From positions 62,001 through 126,000 of the forward strand of contig NZ_CP036498.1 of NCBI RefSeq assembly GCF_018279705.1: a stretch of DNA of 64,000 nt, written 5' to 3'. The notes below the pieces were generated by a model. The model was given only the letters and a program-made list of their open reading frames with translations. It had not been told where the DNA came from and did not search any database. Numbering within the stretch: the first letter of the stretch is position 1; every line of letters starts with the position of its first letter. The stretch is from Tardiphaga alba (GTDB lineage Bacteria; Pseudomonadota; Alphaproteobacteria; Rhizobiales; Xanthobacteraceae). Below are positions 29,152-38,665 of this stretch, piece by piece. Both the position numbers and the translations under genes were made by a program.

Positions 29152-29742
29152 TTGTTTGCGAACCGCTTCACCGCATTTATCGATGCATGCTCCCTCGCAG
29201 GAGCGTTGAAGCGCAATCTGTTGCTGACGCTTGCGGAGGCAGAGTTCTTCCGTCTCCGCTGGTCGGCCAAGGTACTCGATGAAACAGAAGCTGCGATCGA
29301 GAAAATTCTGATCCGCAAGGGTGTCACCGATGCTGGTGATCGCGCCAACCGGGCGCGTGGATTTATGGAGGCGGCTTTCGAGGAAGCATGTGTCGGCGAC
29401 TACGACCAGTTGCTCTCCGTCTGCGCAACTCTACCCGACCCGAATGATGCCCATGTGGTTGCGGCTGCCTTGAAGACCCGAGCGGCGATGATCGTAACGG
29501 AGAATCTCAAGGACTTTCCGGACGACATCCTGGGTGCCTTGAATATCGAGGCGCGGTCCGCCGATGCATTTATCGCCGATACGATAGCGCTGGATCCTGG
29601 GCGAGCAGTTGCAGCAATCCGGACCATGCGTCTGCGCCTGAAAAAGCCCGAAAAGACGCCAGATGTTCTGCTTTTGGACATGGAAGCCGAGGGTTTGGTC
29701 GAGACCGTCGATATCTTACGACCGCACGTCCAGTCTCTATGA
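29152..29742 (+). CDS. PIN-domain protein, putative toxin
   Basis: A 196-residue PIN-domain protein, starting at TTG 29152 just after the HTH gene. The likely metal-binding acidic residues are Asp11 (FIDACSLAG), Glu44 (VLDETEAAI), Asp96/Asp99 (LPDPNDAHVVAAAL) and Asp121 (NLKDFP). This matches the PIN_3 (COG1569) pattern. Such proteins cut RNA, often a tRNA or rRNA site, and are held in check by the partner protein. The C-terminal 60 residues go beyond the minimal PIN fold. No upstream ATG exists in frame, which supports the TTG start. Confidence 0.8.
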   Translation: MFANRFTAFIDACSLAGALKRNLLLTLAEAEFFRLRWSAKVLDETEAAIEKILIRKGVTDAGDRANRARGFMEAAFEEACVGDYDQLLSVCATLPDPNDAHVVAAALKTRAAMIVTENLKDFPDDILGALNIEARSADAFIADTIALDPGRAVAAIRTMRLRLKKPEKTPDVLLLDMEAEGLVETVDILRPHVQSL

Positions 29743-29828
29743 TGGAGCCGTCTGGCTACCTTTGACCTTCCGGCCTCGACCTCCTATTTTAATCCGATAG
29801 TTCCGTATCTTAAGCCCCTGAGCCTCCC

Positions 29829-31121
29829 ATGACCGCCTCGCTGAAAGCCATCGACGGATCGGCCGATCTGCCGGTTCTGATGAACGACCTCGCTGCCCGC
29901 GCCCGCGCGGCGGCCCGGGCGCTCGCGGTGGCGCCAACGGAGCAGAAAAATCGCGCTCTGGCGGCCATGGAAGCGGCGATCCGCGCCAATGTGGCGGCGA
30001 TTCTGGCGGCCAATGCCGAGGATGTGGCCGAGGTCCGCGCCAATGGCGCGACATCGGCCTTCATCGACCGGCTGACGCTGACCGAGGCGCGCGTCCACGG
30101 CATGGCCGATGGTATTCGCATCATCCATGACATCACCGACCCCGTCGGCCATGTCTCCGAACGCTGGCAGCGACCCAATGGCATGACCATCGAGCGCGTG
30201 CGGGTGCCGCTCGGCGTCGTGGGCGTAATTTTCGAGAGCCGGCCGAATGTGGCGGCGGACGCCGGCGTGCTGTGCCTGAAGTCGGGCAATGCGGTGATCT
30301 TGCGCGGCGGGTCGGACAGTTTTCGTTCCTGCCGCGCCATCCATGATTGTCTCGTGCAGGGCCTGCGCGAAGCCGGGCTGCCGGAGGCGGCGATCTCGCT
30401 GGTGCCGACGCGCGATCGGGCGGCGGTGGGGTTGCTGCTGACCGGGCTCAATGGCGGCGTCGATGTGATCGTGCCGCGCGGCGGCAAGAGCCTGGTCGCA
30501 CGCGTCGAGGCCGAGGCACGGGTGCCGGTGTTCGCACATCTCGAAGGCGTCAATCACGTCTATGTGGATCGTGCGGCCAAGCTCGATATGGCGAAATCGA
30601 TTGTGCTGAATGCCAAGATGCGCCGGCCGGGCGTGTGTGGCGCAACGGAAACGCTGCTGGTCGACAAAGCGGTCGCGGGCACGCATTTGAAGCCGCTGGT
30701 CGATATGTTGCTGGATGCCGGCTGCGAAGTGCGCGGCGACGAGGCCGTGCAGAAAACCGATGCGCGCGTGAAGGCTGCCACGGCCGAGGATTGGGACACC
30801 GAATACGAGGACGCGATCATTTCCGCGCGCCTGGTGGACGGTCTCGACGATGCGCTCACGCATATCCACGCGCATTCCTCGCATCACACCGATGCGGTGG
30901 TGACCGAAGACGACGCGGTGGCGACGCGCTTCCTCAACGAAGTCGATTCCGCCATCGTGCTGCATAACGCCTCGACGCAGTTTGCCGATGGCGGTGAGTT
31001 TGGCTTTGGCGCCGAGATCGGAATTGCCACGGGCAAATTCCACGCCCGTGGTCCGGTCGGCGCAGAGCAGCTCACCAGCTTTAAATATCGCGTCCACGGC
31101 ACCGGGCAGACGCGACCGTGA
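29829..31121 (+). CDS. proA: gamma-glutamyl phosphate reductase
   Basis: A 430-residue NADPH-dependent enzyme, second step of proline synthesis, giving glutamate 5-semialdehyde. It is an aldehyde-dehydrogenase-like fold with the catalytic Cys in [14 protein letters not shown], plus [17 protein letters not shown] and [22 protein letters not shown] 29829. It overlaps nadD by 4 nt (GTGA), so proA-nadD are coupled; proB is often immediately upstream in relatives but here the HTH/PIN pair takes that place. Confidence 0.96.
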   Translation: MTASLKAIDGSADLPVLMNDLAARARAAARALAVAPTEQKNRALAAMEAAIRANVAAILAANAEDVAEVRANGATSAFIDRLTLTEARVHGMADGIRIIHDITDPVGHVSERWQRPNGMTIERVRVPLGVVGVIFESRPNVAADAGVLCLKSGNAVILRGGSDSFRSCRAIHDCLVQGLREAGLPEAAISLVPTRDRAAVGLLLTGLNGGVDVIVPRGGKSLVARVEAEARVPVFAHLEGVNHVYVDRAAKLDMAKSIVLNAKMRRPGVCGATETLLVDKAVAGTHLKPLVDMLLDAGCEVRGDEAVQKTDARVKAATAEDWDTEYEDAIISARLVDGLDDALTHIHAHSSHHTDAVVTEDDAVATRFLNEVDSAIVLHNASTQFADGGEFGFGAEIGIATGKFHARGPVGAEQLTSFKYRVHGTGQTRP

Positions 31122-31776
31122 GCGATCGCCTGCGGGCGCCGCGATCTCCGGTCTTCATGCACGGCCTGCCGTCAGTGGCGCCCGGCTTGCGGATCGGGCT
31201 GCTTGGCGGCTCGTTCAATCCGCCCCACGCCGCCCATCGCGCCGCGACCCTGTTCGCCATGAAGCGGCTGGAGCTGGATTATGTCTGGTGGCTGGTCTCG
31301 CCCGGTAACCCGCTGAAGGATCGCAGCAACCTGCATGACCTCGCCGAGCGCGCCGAAGCGGCGGCACGGGTAGCCGATCATCCGCGGATCGCGGTCAGCT
31401 GTCTCGAAAGCGTCATTGGCACGCGCTATACCGTCGATACCGTCACCTATCTGCACCGGCGATGCTCGCAAGCTCGATTCGTCTGGATCATGGGAGCCGA
31501 CAACCTCGCCCAGTTTCACCGCTGGGGCGTTGGCAGCAGATTGCCGGCCTCATCCCCATCGCCGCCATCGACCGCGCCTCATCCAATCCGGCATCGCAGG
31601 GCTGCCGCGCGCTGGCCGCTCAGATGCCGCAGGCCTTGGCACGGTTTCGTGTGCCGGAGCGCGCTGCTGGGTCATTGGCCGACCGCGCCCCGCCCGCATG
31701 GACCTTCCTGACCGGCCTCAAGCTGACCCTGTCGTCCACCCGGCTGCGGAACCCGGACGGCAGCTGGAAAAGCTGA
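31118..31776 (+). CDS. nadD: nicotinate-mononucleotide adenylyltransferase (frameshifted in this sequence)
   Basis: NaMN adenylyltransferase of NAD synthesis. The GTG start overlaps proA. N-terminal nucleotide-binding block [17 protein letters not shown], then [23 protein letters not shown] and [16 protein letters not shown]. After that the frame fails. Adding one G to the run at 31524-31527 gives [16 protein letters not shown] and continues through [13 protein letters not shown] to a stop at 31776. The enzyme is normally essential, which makes a sequence error the better explanation than a real mutation. Confidence 0.88.
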
Positions 31777-31842
31777 GTCCCCTGCAACCACGAGACGTGC
31801 TAGTATGGTCGCGTGCTGGAATATCGAATCCGGCAAACCCAC

Positions 31843-32616
31843 ATGCGTATAGATGAACAGGGCGCCGGATCGGCGCTCCCCACTGAAAGGAATGGTCACC
31901 TGGCCACCTCATCGTCCAAGACTGCAAAGTCCAAGGCTTCGACGTCCAAGGCTTCGACGTCCAAGGCTTCAACCTCCAAGGCGTCGATGTCCAAGGCTTC
32001 AGCATCCAAGGCTTCAGTATCCAAGACGGGCGCTTCCAAAAAGGCGTCGTCCAAAGCCGCTTCAGCCGACAAGAAGGCCCCGGCCGACAAGGCCGTGAAG
32101 AAAGCGCCAGTCAAAAAGACTCCGGCGAAGAAAACCGCTGCCAAAGCTGCTGCGCCAAAAAAGGCCGCTGCTCCGAAAGCCGGCAAGACCACGGCGACCA
32201 AAGCCGTGATCGCCAAGAAGGCCGCGCCGAAGAAGGCCGCCGCCGAAGCAGTGCAGGACAGTGCTGCCAAGACCCTGAAGCTGGTGCTGGGCCGTCTCGA
32301 TGACATGAAGGCGGAAGAGACCGTCACCATCGACCTGCGCGGCAAGTCGGCATTTTCGGACTATCTGGTCGTGACGACGGGCCGGTCGAACCGCCATGTC
32401 TCCTCGATCGCGGAGAATGTCACGAAAGGCCTGAAGGAAGCCGGGCAGAAGAAGCTTCATGTGGAAGGCATGGCCAATGCCGACTGGGTGCTGGTCGATA
32501 CCGGCGAAGTGATCCTGCATGTGTTCCGGCCGGAAGTCCGTGAATTCTACAATATCGAGCGGCTTTGGACGCAGAACACGCAGGATGACGCGCGGGCGAA
32601 TTTGAAGGCGGTGTGA
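31843..32616 (+). CDS. rsfS: ribosomal silencing factor with Lys/Ser/Ala-rich N-terminal extension
   Basis: The C-terminal part (about 138-257) is RsfS/DUF143: LDDMKAEETVTIDLRGKSAF, SDYLVVTTGRSNRHV, WVLVDTGEVILHVFRPEVREFYNIERLW. It binds ribosomal protein uL14 and blocks subunit joining in slow growth. The first 137 residues are a low-complexity Lys/Ser/Ala/Pro extension with pentapeptide SKAST-like repeats, resembling H1-like basic tails. ATG 31843 is listed. Other possible starts are GTG 31813 and a CTG shortly after aaagga near 31885. It follows nadD, the usual order in this phylum. Confidence 0.9.
   Translation: MRIDEQGAGSALPTERNGHLATSSSKTAKSKASTSKASTSKASTSKASMSKASASKASVSKTGASKKASSKAASADKKAPADKAVKKAPVKKTPAKKTAAKAAAPKKAAAPKAGKTTATKAVIAKKAAPKKAAAEAVQDSAAKTLKLVLGRLDDMKAEETVTIDLRGKSAFSDYLVVTTGRSNRHVSSIAENVTKGLKEAGQKKLHVEGMANADWVLVDTGEVILHVFRPEVREFYNIERLWTQNTQDDARANLKAV
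31930..32064 (+). repeat. 15-bp tandem repeat inside rsfS
   Basis: About eight to nine copies of a 15-bp unit, consensus tccaaggcttcgacg, encode Ser-Lys-Ala-Ser-Thr. The first three or four are nearly identical and later ones drift. The unit length is a multiple of 3, so copy-number change keeps the frame. Confidence 0.85.
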
Positions 32617-32620
32617 GTCT

Positions 32621-32745
32621 GTAGCCTGGATGGAAGCCAACGGGTCGCGCGAAGCGCGCCCGATGGTGAACTCAGCGAAATCCGGGACCAGCAGAGTTAG
32701 TTGAAACGCCGGTCCCCGGATTGCGCTTCGCTCCATCCGGGCTAC
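32621..32745. repeat. palindromic repeat pair (family B, copy 2)
   Basis: gtagcctggatggaagccaa at the left and ttgcgcttcgctccatccgg-gctac at the right. The left arm is longer than in the other copies because of an extra segment (cgggtcgcgcgaagcgcgcc). Its right edge lies only 9 nt before the rlmH ATG. Confidence 0.8.
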
Positions 32746-32754
32746 GGTGCGGCC

Positions 32755-33237
32755 ATGCATCTCCTCGTCATTTCCATCGGCAAGCTCAAGCAAGGTCCCG
32801 AGCGCGAACTTGCCGAGCGTTATCGTGAACGGTTCGACGATATCGGCCGCAAACTCGGTTTTCGCAGCCTGAGCGTTCATGAAATTCCGGAAAGCCGGGC
32901 ACGCGATACGGCGACCCGGATGGCCGAGGAAGGCACGGCCATCGCCGCCCTGATTCCGGACAAGTCCACCCTCGTCACCATGGATGAGCGCGGCGCGAGC
33001 ATTGATAGCGCCAGCTTCGCGCGCCATCTTGGCAAGGCACGGGACGAATCGGTGTCACATTATGTTTTTGTCATCGGCGGCGCGGACGGACTTTCGCCCG
33101 AATTGCGGCGCAAAGCGAAACTCAGCATGGCCTTCGGCTCGGCAACCTGGCCGCACCAGATGGTTCGCGTCATGCTCTTGGAACAAATTTATCGGGCTGC
33201 CACCATTCTCGCTGGCCACCCCTATCATCGCGTGTAA
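32755..33237 (+). CDS. rlmH: 23S rRNA pseudouridine(1915) N3-methyltransferase
   Basis: A 160-residue SPOUT methyltransferase that modifies helix 69 of 23S rRNA. Start MHLLVISIGKLKQGPE; the SAM-binding trefoil knot includes FVIGGADGLSPELRRKA and LSMAFGSATWPHQMVRVMLLEQIYRA. Length and motifs are typical. There is no visible Shine-Dalgarno sequence because a palindromic repeat ends 9 nt before the ATG. It follows rsfS, the conserved order. Confidence 0.96.
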   Translation: MHLLVISIGKLKQGPERELAERYRERFDDIGRKLGFRSLSVHEIPESRARDTATRMAEEGTAIAALIPDKSTLVTMDERGASIDSASFARHLGKARDESVSHYVFVIGGADGLSPELRRKAKLSMAFGSATWPHQMVRVMLLEQIYRAATILAGHPYHRV

Positions 33238-33253
33238 AGGCGCTTTCGAAACT

Positions 33254-34627
33254 TTGATCCTGTCGCTGCGGCCTCCTCACCGTGACATCGGACGACGTGC
33301 TCCGTCGCTGCCGACGCTGCTGCTGTCGGCAGGTCTGGCTGGCATCGGAGTCGAATCCGCGAAGGCGCAGACAGCACCGGCAGCTTCGCAACAGCAGGAA
33401 GCCGCGGCACCGCCGACGGATCTCATCCGTCAGCGCGAGCAGGAATTGCAGGCTGCGCGTGAGCAGCAACAGAAGGCCGCGGAATTACAGGCCAAATTGA
33501 AGGCGGACATCGCGGCGATCGGCCAGGATCGCGGCAAGCTCAATCAGCAACTGATCGATATCGCCGCGCGCGTGCGTGGCGTCGAAACCAAGATCGACGA
33601 TGCCGAAGGTCGGCTGCGTCCGCTCGATGCGCGAGAGCGCGAGATTCGCGCCTCGCTGGATTCGCGGCGCGGTGAAATTGCGGAAGTCCTGGCTGCACTT
33701 CAGCGCGCCGGCCGCCGCGCCCCGCCGGCGCTGTTGGTGCGCCCCGAAGATGCCTTGCAGTCGCTGCGTACGGCGATGCTGCTCGGCTCCGTGGTGCCGG
33801 ACATGCGCGCCCGTGCCGAGAAGCTCGTTGGAGATCTCAGCGAGCTCGTGAATCTGCGCAAGGCGATTTCGACCGAACGCGATCAACTCGCGCTCGACCG
33901 CGACAAGCTCAAGGAAGAGCAAACTCGCCTGACCTCCTTCACCGGTGAGCGGCAGCGCCAGCTCACGGCGGTCGAGAAGGACATCGATGCGGAAAACGCG
34001 CGCGCGATCGCGCTGGCGCGCCAGGTCGACAGCCTGCAGGGGCTGGTCGCCAAGATGGAGCAGGAATCCAAGGCGGCGGCCAAGGCGACCCAGACGGCCA
34101 ATCTGCAGGGCGCGCCGGCCGATCTCGCCAATGGCAAACCGAATGTCGAGGCCCTGAAGAATGCCGGTCGCATGGCACCGGCGATCGCTTTTGCCTCCGC
34201 CAAGGGCATGCTGGCTTTGCCGGTCAACGGCATCCGTCTACGGAACTATGGCGTGGCTGACGGGGTCGGTGGCGCGGAAAAAGGCATGTCTGTGGCGACG
34301 CGTGCAGGCGCGCAGGTCACAACCCCGTGTGATGGCTGGGTGGTCTATTCCGGACCCTTCCGCAGCTACGGACAACTCTTGATCCTCAATGCCGGGGGCG
34401 GATATCATGTCCTGATCGCCGGGATGGAGCGTATATCGGTGAACATTGGCCAGTTTGTCCTCGCCGGGGAGCCCATCGCAGTGATGGGATCGACCTCCCG
34501 AATGGCGTCGGTATTCGCGGCCAATGCGAGCCAGCCTGTGCTTTATATCGAGTTCCGTAAGGACGGCACTCCAATTGACCCTGGCCCCTGGTGGGCCGCT
34601 AACGAAGGCGAGAAGGTTCGCGGATGA
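33254..34627 (+). CDS. murein hydrolase activator EnvC-like M23 family protein
   Basis: An exported protein of about 457 residues. Signal peptide to about residue 40 (LPTLLLSAGLAGIGVESAKAQ), two long coiled-coil regions (about 55-140 and 180-280; LRQREQELQAAREQQQKA type), and a C-terminal LytM/M23 fold (VTTPCDGWVVYSGPFRSYGQLLILNAGGGYHVLIAGM, read in parts). The motif HxxxD typical of active M23 zinc sites is not obvious, so it may activate amidases as EnvC does rather than cut peptidoglycan itself. The TTG at 33254 is the best start. The stop overlaps ctpA by 4 nt. Confidence 0.82.
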   Translation: MILSLRPPHRDIGRRAPSLPTLLLSAGLAGIGVESAKAQTAPAASQQQEAAAPPTDLIRQREQELQAAREQQQKAAELQAKLKADIAAIGQDRGKLNQQLIDIAARVRGVETKIDDAEGRLRPLDAREREIRASLDSRRGEIAEVLAALQRAGRRAPPALLVRPEDALQSLRTAMLLGSVVPDMRARAEKLVGDLSELVNLRKAISTERDQLALDRDKLKEEQTRLTSFTGERQRQLTAVEKDIDAENARAIALARQVDSLQGLVAKMEQESKAAAKATQTANLQGAPADLANGKPNVEALKNAGRMAPAIAFASAKGMLALPVNGIRLRNYGVADGVGGAEKGMSVATRAGAQVTTPCDGWVVYSGPFRSYGQLLILNAGGGYHVLIAGMERISVNIGQFVLAGEPIAVMGSTSRMASVFAANASQPVLYIEFRKDGTPIDPGPWWAANEGEKVRG

Positions 34628-36051
34628 TGCGCAAGACTTCAATTATTCTGCTGAGTGCTGCGACCGGTGCCGCCCTGACGCTGTTCGTCACGCAGCCTCG
34701 CGCCGTGTTCATGGGCACGAGCGCCCGCGCTGCGACCTCCGACACCTATCGCCAGCTCAACCTGTTCGGCGACGTGTTCGAGCGCGTCCGCAGCGACTAT
34801 GTCGAGAAGCCCGACGACAGCAAGATGATCGAATCCGCCATCTCCGGCATGCTCACCGGCCTCGATCCGCATTCCAGCTACATGGACGCCAAGAGCTTCC
34901 GTGACATGCAGGTGCAAACCCGCGGTGAATTCGGCGGTCTCGGCATCGAAGTCACCATGGAAGACGGCCTGATCAAGGTGGTGTCGCCGATCGACGACAC
35001 CCCGGCCTCGAAGGCCGGCATCATGGCCAATGACATCATCACCAATCTCGACGACGAAGCCGTGCAGGGCCTGACCCTCAACCAGGCAGTCGAAAAGATG
35101 CGTGGTCCGGTGAACACCAAGATCAAGCTCAAGATCATCCGCAAGGGTGCCGATGCGCCGCTCGACGTCACGCTGGTGCGCGACAACATTCGCGTCCGCT
35201 CGGTGCGCGCACGGGTCGAGTCGGATGACATCGCCTATATCCGCGTCACCACCTTCAACGAACAGACCACCGAAGGCCTGAAGCGTGAGATCGCGGCGCA
35301 GACCGCAGCGATCGGCGCCGACAAGGTGAAGGGCTACATCATCGACATGCGCAACAATCCGGGCGGCCTGCTCGAAGAGGCCGTGACGGTGTCGGATGCG
35401 TTCCTGGATCGCGGCGAGATCGTTTCGACCCGCGGCCGCAATGCCGAGGAAACCCAGCGCCGCACGGCGCATACGGGCGACCTCACCAAGGGCAAGCCGG
35501 TGGTCGTGCTGATCAATGGCGGCTCGGCTTCGGCGTCGGAAATCGTCGCCGGCGCATTGCAGGACCACAAGCGCGCGACCATCATCGGCACGCGTTCGTT
35601 CGGCAAGGGCTCGGTGCAGACCATCATCCCGCTCGGTTCGGGCAATGGCGCGCTGCGCCTGACCACGGCGCGCTACTACACGCCGTCGGGCAAGTCGATC
35701 CAGGCCAAGGGCATCGTGCCGGACATCGAGATCGTGCAGGACGTGCCGGACGAGCTGAAGTCGCGCACCGACACCAAGGGCGAAGCCTCGCTCCGCGGCC
35801 ATCTGAAGAACGATGGCGACGAGAAGACCGGCTCGCAGTCCTACGTGCCGCCGGACGCCAAGAACGACAAGGCCCTGAAGGCTGCCGCCGATCTGCTTCA
35901 CGGCATCAAGGTGACCTCGAATGCCGCCGTGACCCAACCGGAAGTGAAGGCCGCGCAGGGTGACAGCAAGCCGGCTGACAAGCCGTCCAACGACAACAAG
36001 GCCGCCGGCGACAAGCCGGCTGCGGATAAGCCGGCCGCCAAGCCGAACTGA
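34624..36051 (+). CDS. ctpA: carboxy-terminal processing protease (S41 family)
   Basis: A periplasmic S41 protease of 475 residues. Signal or anchor segment 7-28, an N-terminal helical part, PDZ domain about 100-190 (GGLGIEVTMEDGLIKVVSPI), and the catalytic dyad Ser303 (GGSASASE) and Lys328 (SFGKGS), 25 apart, with Gln332. The C-terminal tail (430-475) is low-complexity Lys/Pro/Ala/Asp. CtpA trims C-termini of envelope proteins and controls peptidoglycan hydrolases, which fits its coupling (ATGA overlap) to the EnvC-like gene upstream. Confidence 0.95.
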   Translation: MMRKTSIILLSAATGAALTLFVTQPRAVFMGTSARAATSDTYRQLNLFGDVFERVRSDYVEKPDDSKMIESAISGMLTGLDPHSSYMDAKSFRDMQVQTRGEFGGLGIEVTMEDGLIKVVSPIDDTPASKAGIMANDIITNLDDEAVQGLTLNQAVEKMRGPVNTKIKLKIIRKGADAPLDVTLVRDNIRVRSVRARVESDDIAYIRVTTFNEQTTEGLKREIAAQTAAIGADKVKGYIIDMRNNPGGLLEEAVTVSDAFLDRGEIVSTRGRNAEETQRRTAHTGDLTKGKPVVVLINGGSASASEIVAGALQDHKRATIIGTRSFGKGSVQTIIPLGSGNGALRLTTARYYTPSGKSIQAKGIVPDIEIVQDVPDELKSRTDTKGEASLRGHLKNDGDEKTGSQSYVPPDAKNDKALKAAADLLHGIKVTSNAAVTQPEVKAAQGDSKPADKPSNDNKAAGDKPAADKPAAKPN

Positions 36052-36073
36052 TCCAGCGAAAAGTGACTGAGGA

Positions 36074-36100
36074 AAGGGCGGCCTGCGGGTCGCCCTTTTT
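36074..36100 (+). terminator. Rho-independent terminator of ctpA
   Basis: aagggcg-gcctgcgggt-cgccctt stem of 7 bp followed by TTTTCG, 22 nt after the stop. Confidence 0.8.
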
Positions 36101-36198
36101 CGTTTCGGCACAAGGAGCATGAGAGATGGGCAAGGCGCCCTACGTACGGCTGTGCGACTGTCCTCATGCTATGGTCTGCCGACTGATTCGGGAGATCC

Positions 36199-37404
36199 AT
36201 GGCCGTGTCCGCGGACGAACTAAGCGCCCCGCTGGGACAGAAGCCTGCGCGCAAGCGCCGGTTCCGGCTGCCGCTGTCCGGCACCCAGGCAACGGCTGGC
36301 GTGCTTGCTTTGGTCCTGCTCGGCTTCGCCGGCACCGCAATCTTCTACAAAGACCCCATGGGCGGCGAGCCCATCACCCGGGTTGCGATCAAGCCGCCCG
36401 AGACGGCCGCCCAAAAGCCGACGACGCCGACCGTCGATGTCAGGCACGGTTCCGCGGACGCAGCGAAGGTCGCGACAGACGCGCCCGGCCAGAAGACCAT
36501 CACCATCATCGACGGATCCAGCGGTGAGCGGCAGAACGTGATCGTGGCCGCCGATGGCTCGGAGCGCGGCGCGAGCGAAGCTGCACCATCCATGATGGCC
36601 GGGATCGACCAGAAGCTGCTTGAACAGTCGCGCTACGGCATGGTGCCGATCGCGACGGGGGCGCTGAAGCCGGTCAATGTCTATGCTGCCGGCTCGGATG
36701 CGGACCGTGCCAAGGCGATGAAGACGCCAAGCATCGCCATCGTCATCGGCGGCCTCGGCGTTGGCGCCGCAAAGACCAATGAAGCCATCATGAAGCTGCC
36801 GCCGGCAGTGACACTGGCTTTCACGCCTTACGGCTCCGATCCCGCCAAGCTGGTGGAGCGTGCCCGCGCTCAGCGCCATGAAGTGCTGCTGCAATTGCCG
36901 ATGGAGCCCTTCGACTATCCCGACAACGACCCAGGCCCGCAGACATTGCTGGCCTCAGCGACGCCGGAACAGAACATCGACCGCATGATGTGGCACATGA
37001 GCCGCTTCCAGGGCTATGTCGGCGTCGGCAATTTCATGGGCGCCCGCTTCATTGCCACGGACACGGCGATGCAAGCCGTCGCGAAAGAGGCAAGCAAGCG
37101 CGGGCTGGCATTGTTCGATGACGGATCGTCTTCGCGCAGTGCGGCGCCAGCGGCGGCCGAAGGACTTGGACTGCCCTTTATGCGCGCCGACCTCACCATC
37201 GATGCCACACCGAGCTCGGCGGAAATCGACAAAGCGCTATCGAGACTGGAAGGTCTCGCAAAAGAACGCGGCTACGCCGTCGGCGCAGCATCATCCCTGC
37301 CAATTTCCATCGAGAAACTCGCAGCTTGGGCGAAAACACTGGAATCCCGCGGTATCATGCTGGTGCCATTGACAACCGCGATCCTGAAATCAAAATCGAG
37401 CTAG
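36199..37404 (+). CDS. divergent polysaccharide deacetylase family protein (DUF610/YibQ)
   Basis: A 401-residue membrane-anchored protein. Cytoplasmic basic start (KPARKRRFRL), one membrane helix about 30-50 (TAGVLALVLLGFAGTAIFY), a linker to about 170, then the YibQ domain: IAIVIGGLGVGAAKTNEAI, LPPAVTLAFTPYG, HEVLLQLPMEPFDYP, GYVGVGNFMGARFIA and RGLALFDDGSS. It resembles NodB-type deacetylases, but the catalytic metal site is altered in this family. It lies downstream of ctpA and upstream of the Nudix gene, the usual alphaproteobacterial order. The reaction is unknown. Confidence 0.9.
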   Translation: MAVSADELSAPLGQKPARKRRFRLPLSGTQATAGVLALVLLGFAGTAIFYKDPMGGEPITRVAIKPPETAAQKPTTPTVDVRHGSADAAKVATDAPGQKTITIIDGSSGERQNVIVAADGSERGASEAAPSMMAGIDQKLLEQSRYGMVPIATGALKPVNVYAAGSDADRAKAMKTPSIAIVIGGLGVGAAKTNEAIMKLPPAVTLAFTPYGSDPAKLVERARAQRHEVLLQLPMEPFDYPDNDPGPQTLLASATPEQNIDRMMWHMSRFQGYVGVGNFMGARFIATDTAMQAVAKEASKRGLALFDDGSSSRSAAPAAAEGLGLPFMRADLTIDATPSSAEIDKALSRLEGLAKERGYAVGAASSLPISIEKLAAWAKTLESRGIMLVPLTTAILKSKSS

Positions 37405-37507
37405 CGTCAGGAGGCCTGCGGTTCGGAGTCATCGGGACACAGGGCAGGGCCTCAGGAGGACGCAGTAAAGCCAGCTAGGCCAGAAAAGCACGGCAAGAAA
37501 GCACGGA

Positions 37508-38512
37508 ATGACGCGTTACGAAGACCTGCCCTACCGAACCTGCGTTGGCATCATGTTGCTGAATCAGCAGGGACACGTCTTCATCGGCCGACGCGCCGGC
37601 GGCATCGAGCATGTTGACGAAACCCATGTCTGGCAGATGCCGCAAGGCGGCGTCGATCCCGGTGAAGACACCTGGGAAGCCGCCAAGCGCGAGCTTTACG
37701 AAGAGACCAGCGTCAAATCCGTCGAAAAGCTCGGCGAAGTGCCGGAATGGCTGATCTACGACATTCCCCGCACCGTCGCCGGCCGCGCCTGGAAGGGTCG
37801 CTATCGCGGCCAGCGGCAGCGCTGGTTCGCGATCCGCTTCACCGGCGACGACAAGGAAATCAACGTCCAGCATCCGCCGGAGGGCCACAAGGCGGAATTC
37901 GTCAACTGGCGCTGGGAGCCGATGAAGAACCTCCCGGAGCTGATCGTGCCCTTCAAGCGACCGGTCTATGAGCGCGTGGTGAAGGAATTCGCCGGCCTCG
38001 CGGGTGAGGCTGTGAGCGACACCCGCCCCTACCGCCCCAATGTGGGCATCGCTTTGTTCAATCATGAGGGCAAGGTACTGATCGGCCGCCGGTTCAAGGA
38101 TGATGGGCCGGAGATCGTCCTGCCCGGCCTGGAGTGGCAGATGCCGCAAGGCGGCGTCGATCCCGAGGAGGACCCGCGCGTCGCCATGATGCGCGAGCTC
38201 TGGGAAGAGACCGGCGTGACCCATGCCGATTATCTCGGTGAGACCGGCTGGATGACCTACGACTTCATCCGCCATGACGACCCCACCCATCGCTTTGCGG
38301 CCTTTCGCGGCCAGCGACAGAAATGGTTTGCGCTGAAGTTCACCGGCGATGATGCCGAGGTCGATCCGCTGACGCCGCGGAACGGGCAGCCTGCAGAATT
38401 CGATGCGTGGCGCTGGGAGCGACTGGACCGCGTGGCCGACCTGGTCGTGCCGTTCCGACGCGAGGTTTACCGGGCGGTGGCGACGGAGTTTGCGCCGTTT
38501 GCTGCGGCATAG
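37508..38512 (+). CDS. RppH-type RNA pyrophosphohydrolase, two Nudix domains in one frame
   Basis: A 334-residue reading with two RppH-like domains, each with its own Nudix box: GGVDPGED...RELYEETS (about 48-68) and GGVDPEED...RELWEETG (about 217-237). The first box has Ser where the consensus has Gly. RppH removes pyrophosphate from 5'-triphosphate RNA and starts mRNA decay. Normally these are separate ORFs of about 165 residues. Adding one G to ggg at 38002-38004 would create a TGA stop, and a second ORF would start at GTG 38012 ([13 protein letters not shown]). The fusion is therefore probably a sequence artefact. Confidence 0.88.
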   Translation: MTRYEDLPYRTCVGIMLLNQQGHVFIGRRAGGIEHVDETHVWQMPQGGVDPGEDTWEAAKRELYEETSVKSVEKLGEVPEWLIYDIPRTVAGRAWKGRYRGQRQRWFAIRFTGDDKEINVQHPPEGHKAEFVNWRWEPMKNLPELIVPFKRPVYERVVKEFAGLAGEAVSDTRPYRPNVGIALFNHEGKVLIGRRFKDDGPEIVLPGLEWQMPQGGVDPEEDPRVAMMRELWEETGVTHADYLGETGWMTYDFIRHDDPTHRFAAFRGQRQKWFALKFTGDDAEVDPLTPRNGQPAEFDAWRWERLDRVADLVVPFRREVYRAVATEFAPFAAA

Positions 38513-38665
38513 ACCGCAGCAATATTGCGGTAAGTCCCTGACATCGCTCACGGTCGCTCTCCCCTGCTCCATCCGGTCGCAGGACATCTGGCCGCAGCTG
38601 TCTGTCCTTACATCGTCGTGTTCGATCCATAGGTCGAGACCTCGAAGCAAACGAGGAATGACACG

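Noticed and set aside
28452..29742. Integrative element using tRNA-Thr as attachment site
   Set aside because: No integrase gene and no second copy of the tRNA 3' end downstream; only the two-gene pair is present.
31930..32064. CRISPR-like array
   Set aside because: The 15-bp units are contiguous without spacers and encode an in-frame peptide repeat of RsfS.
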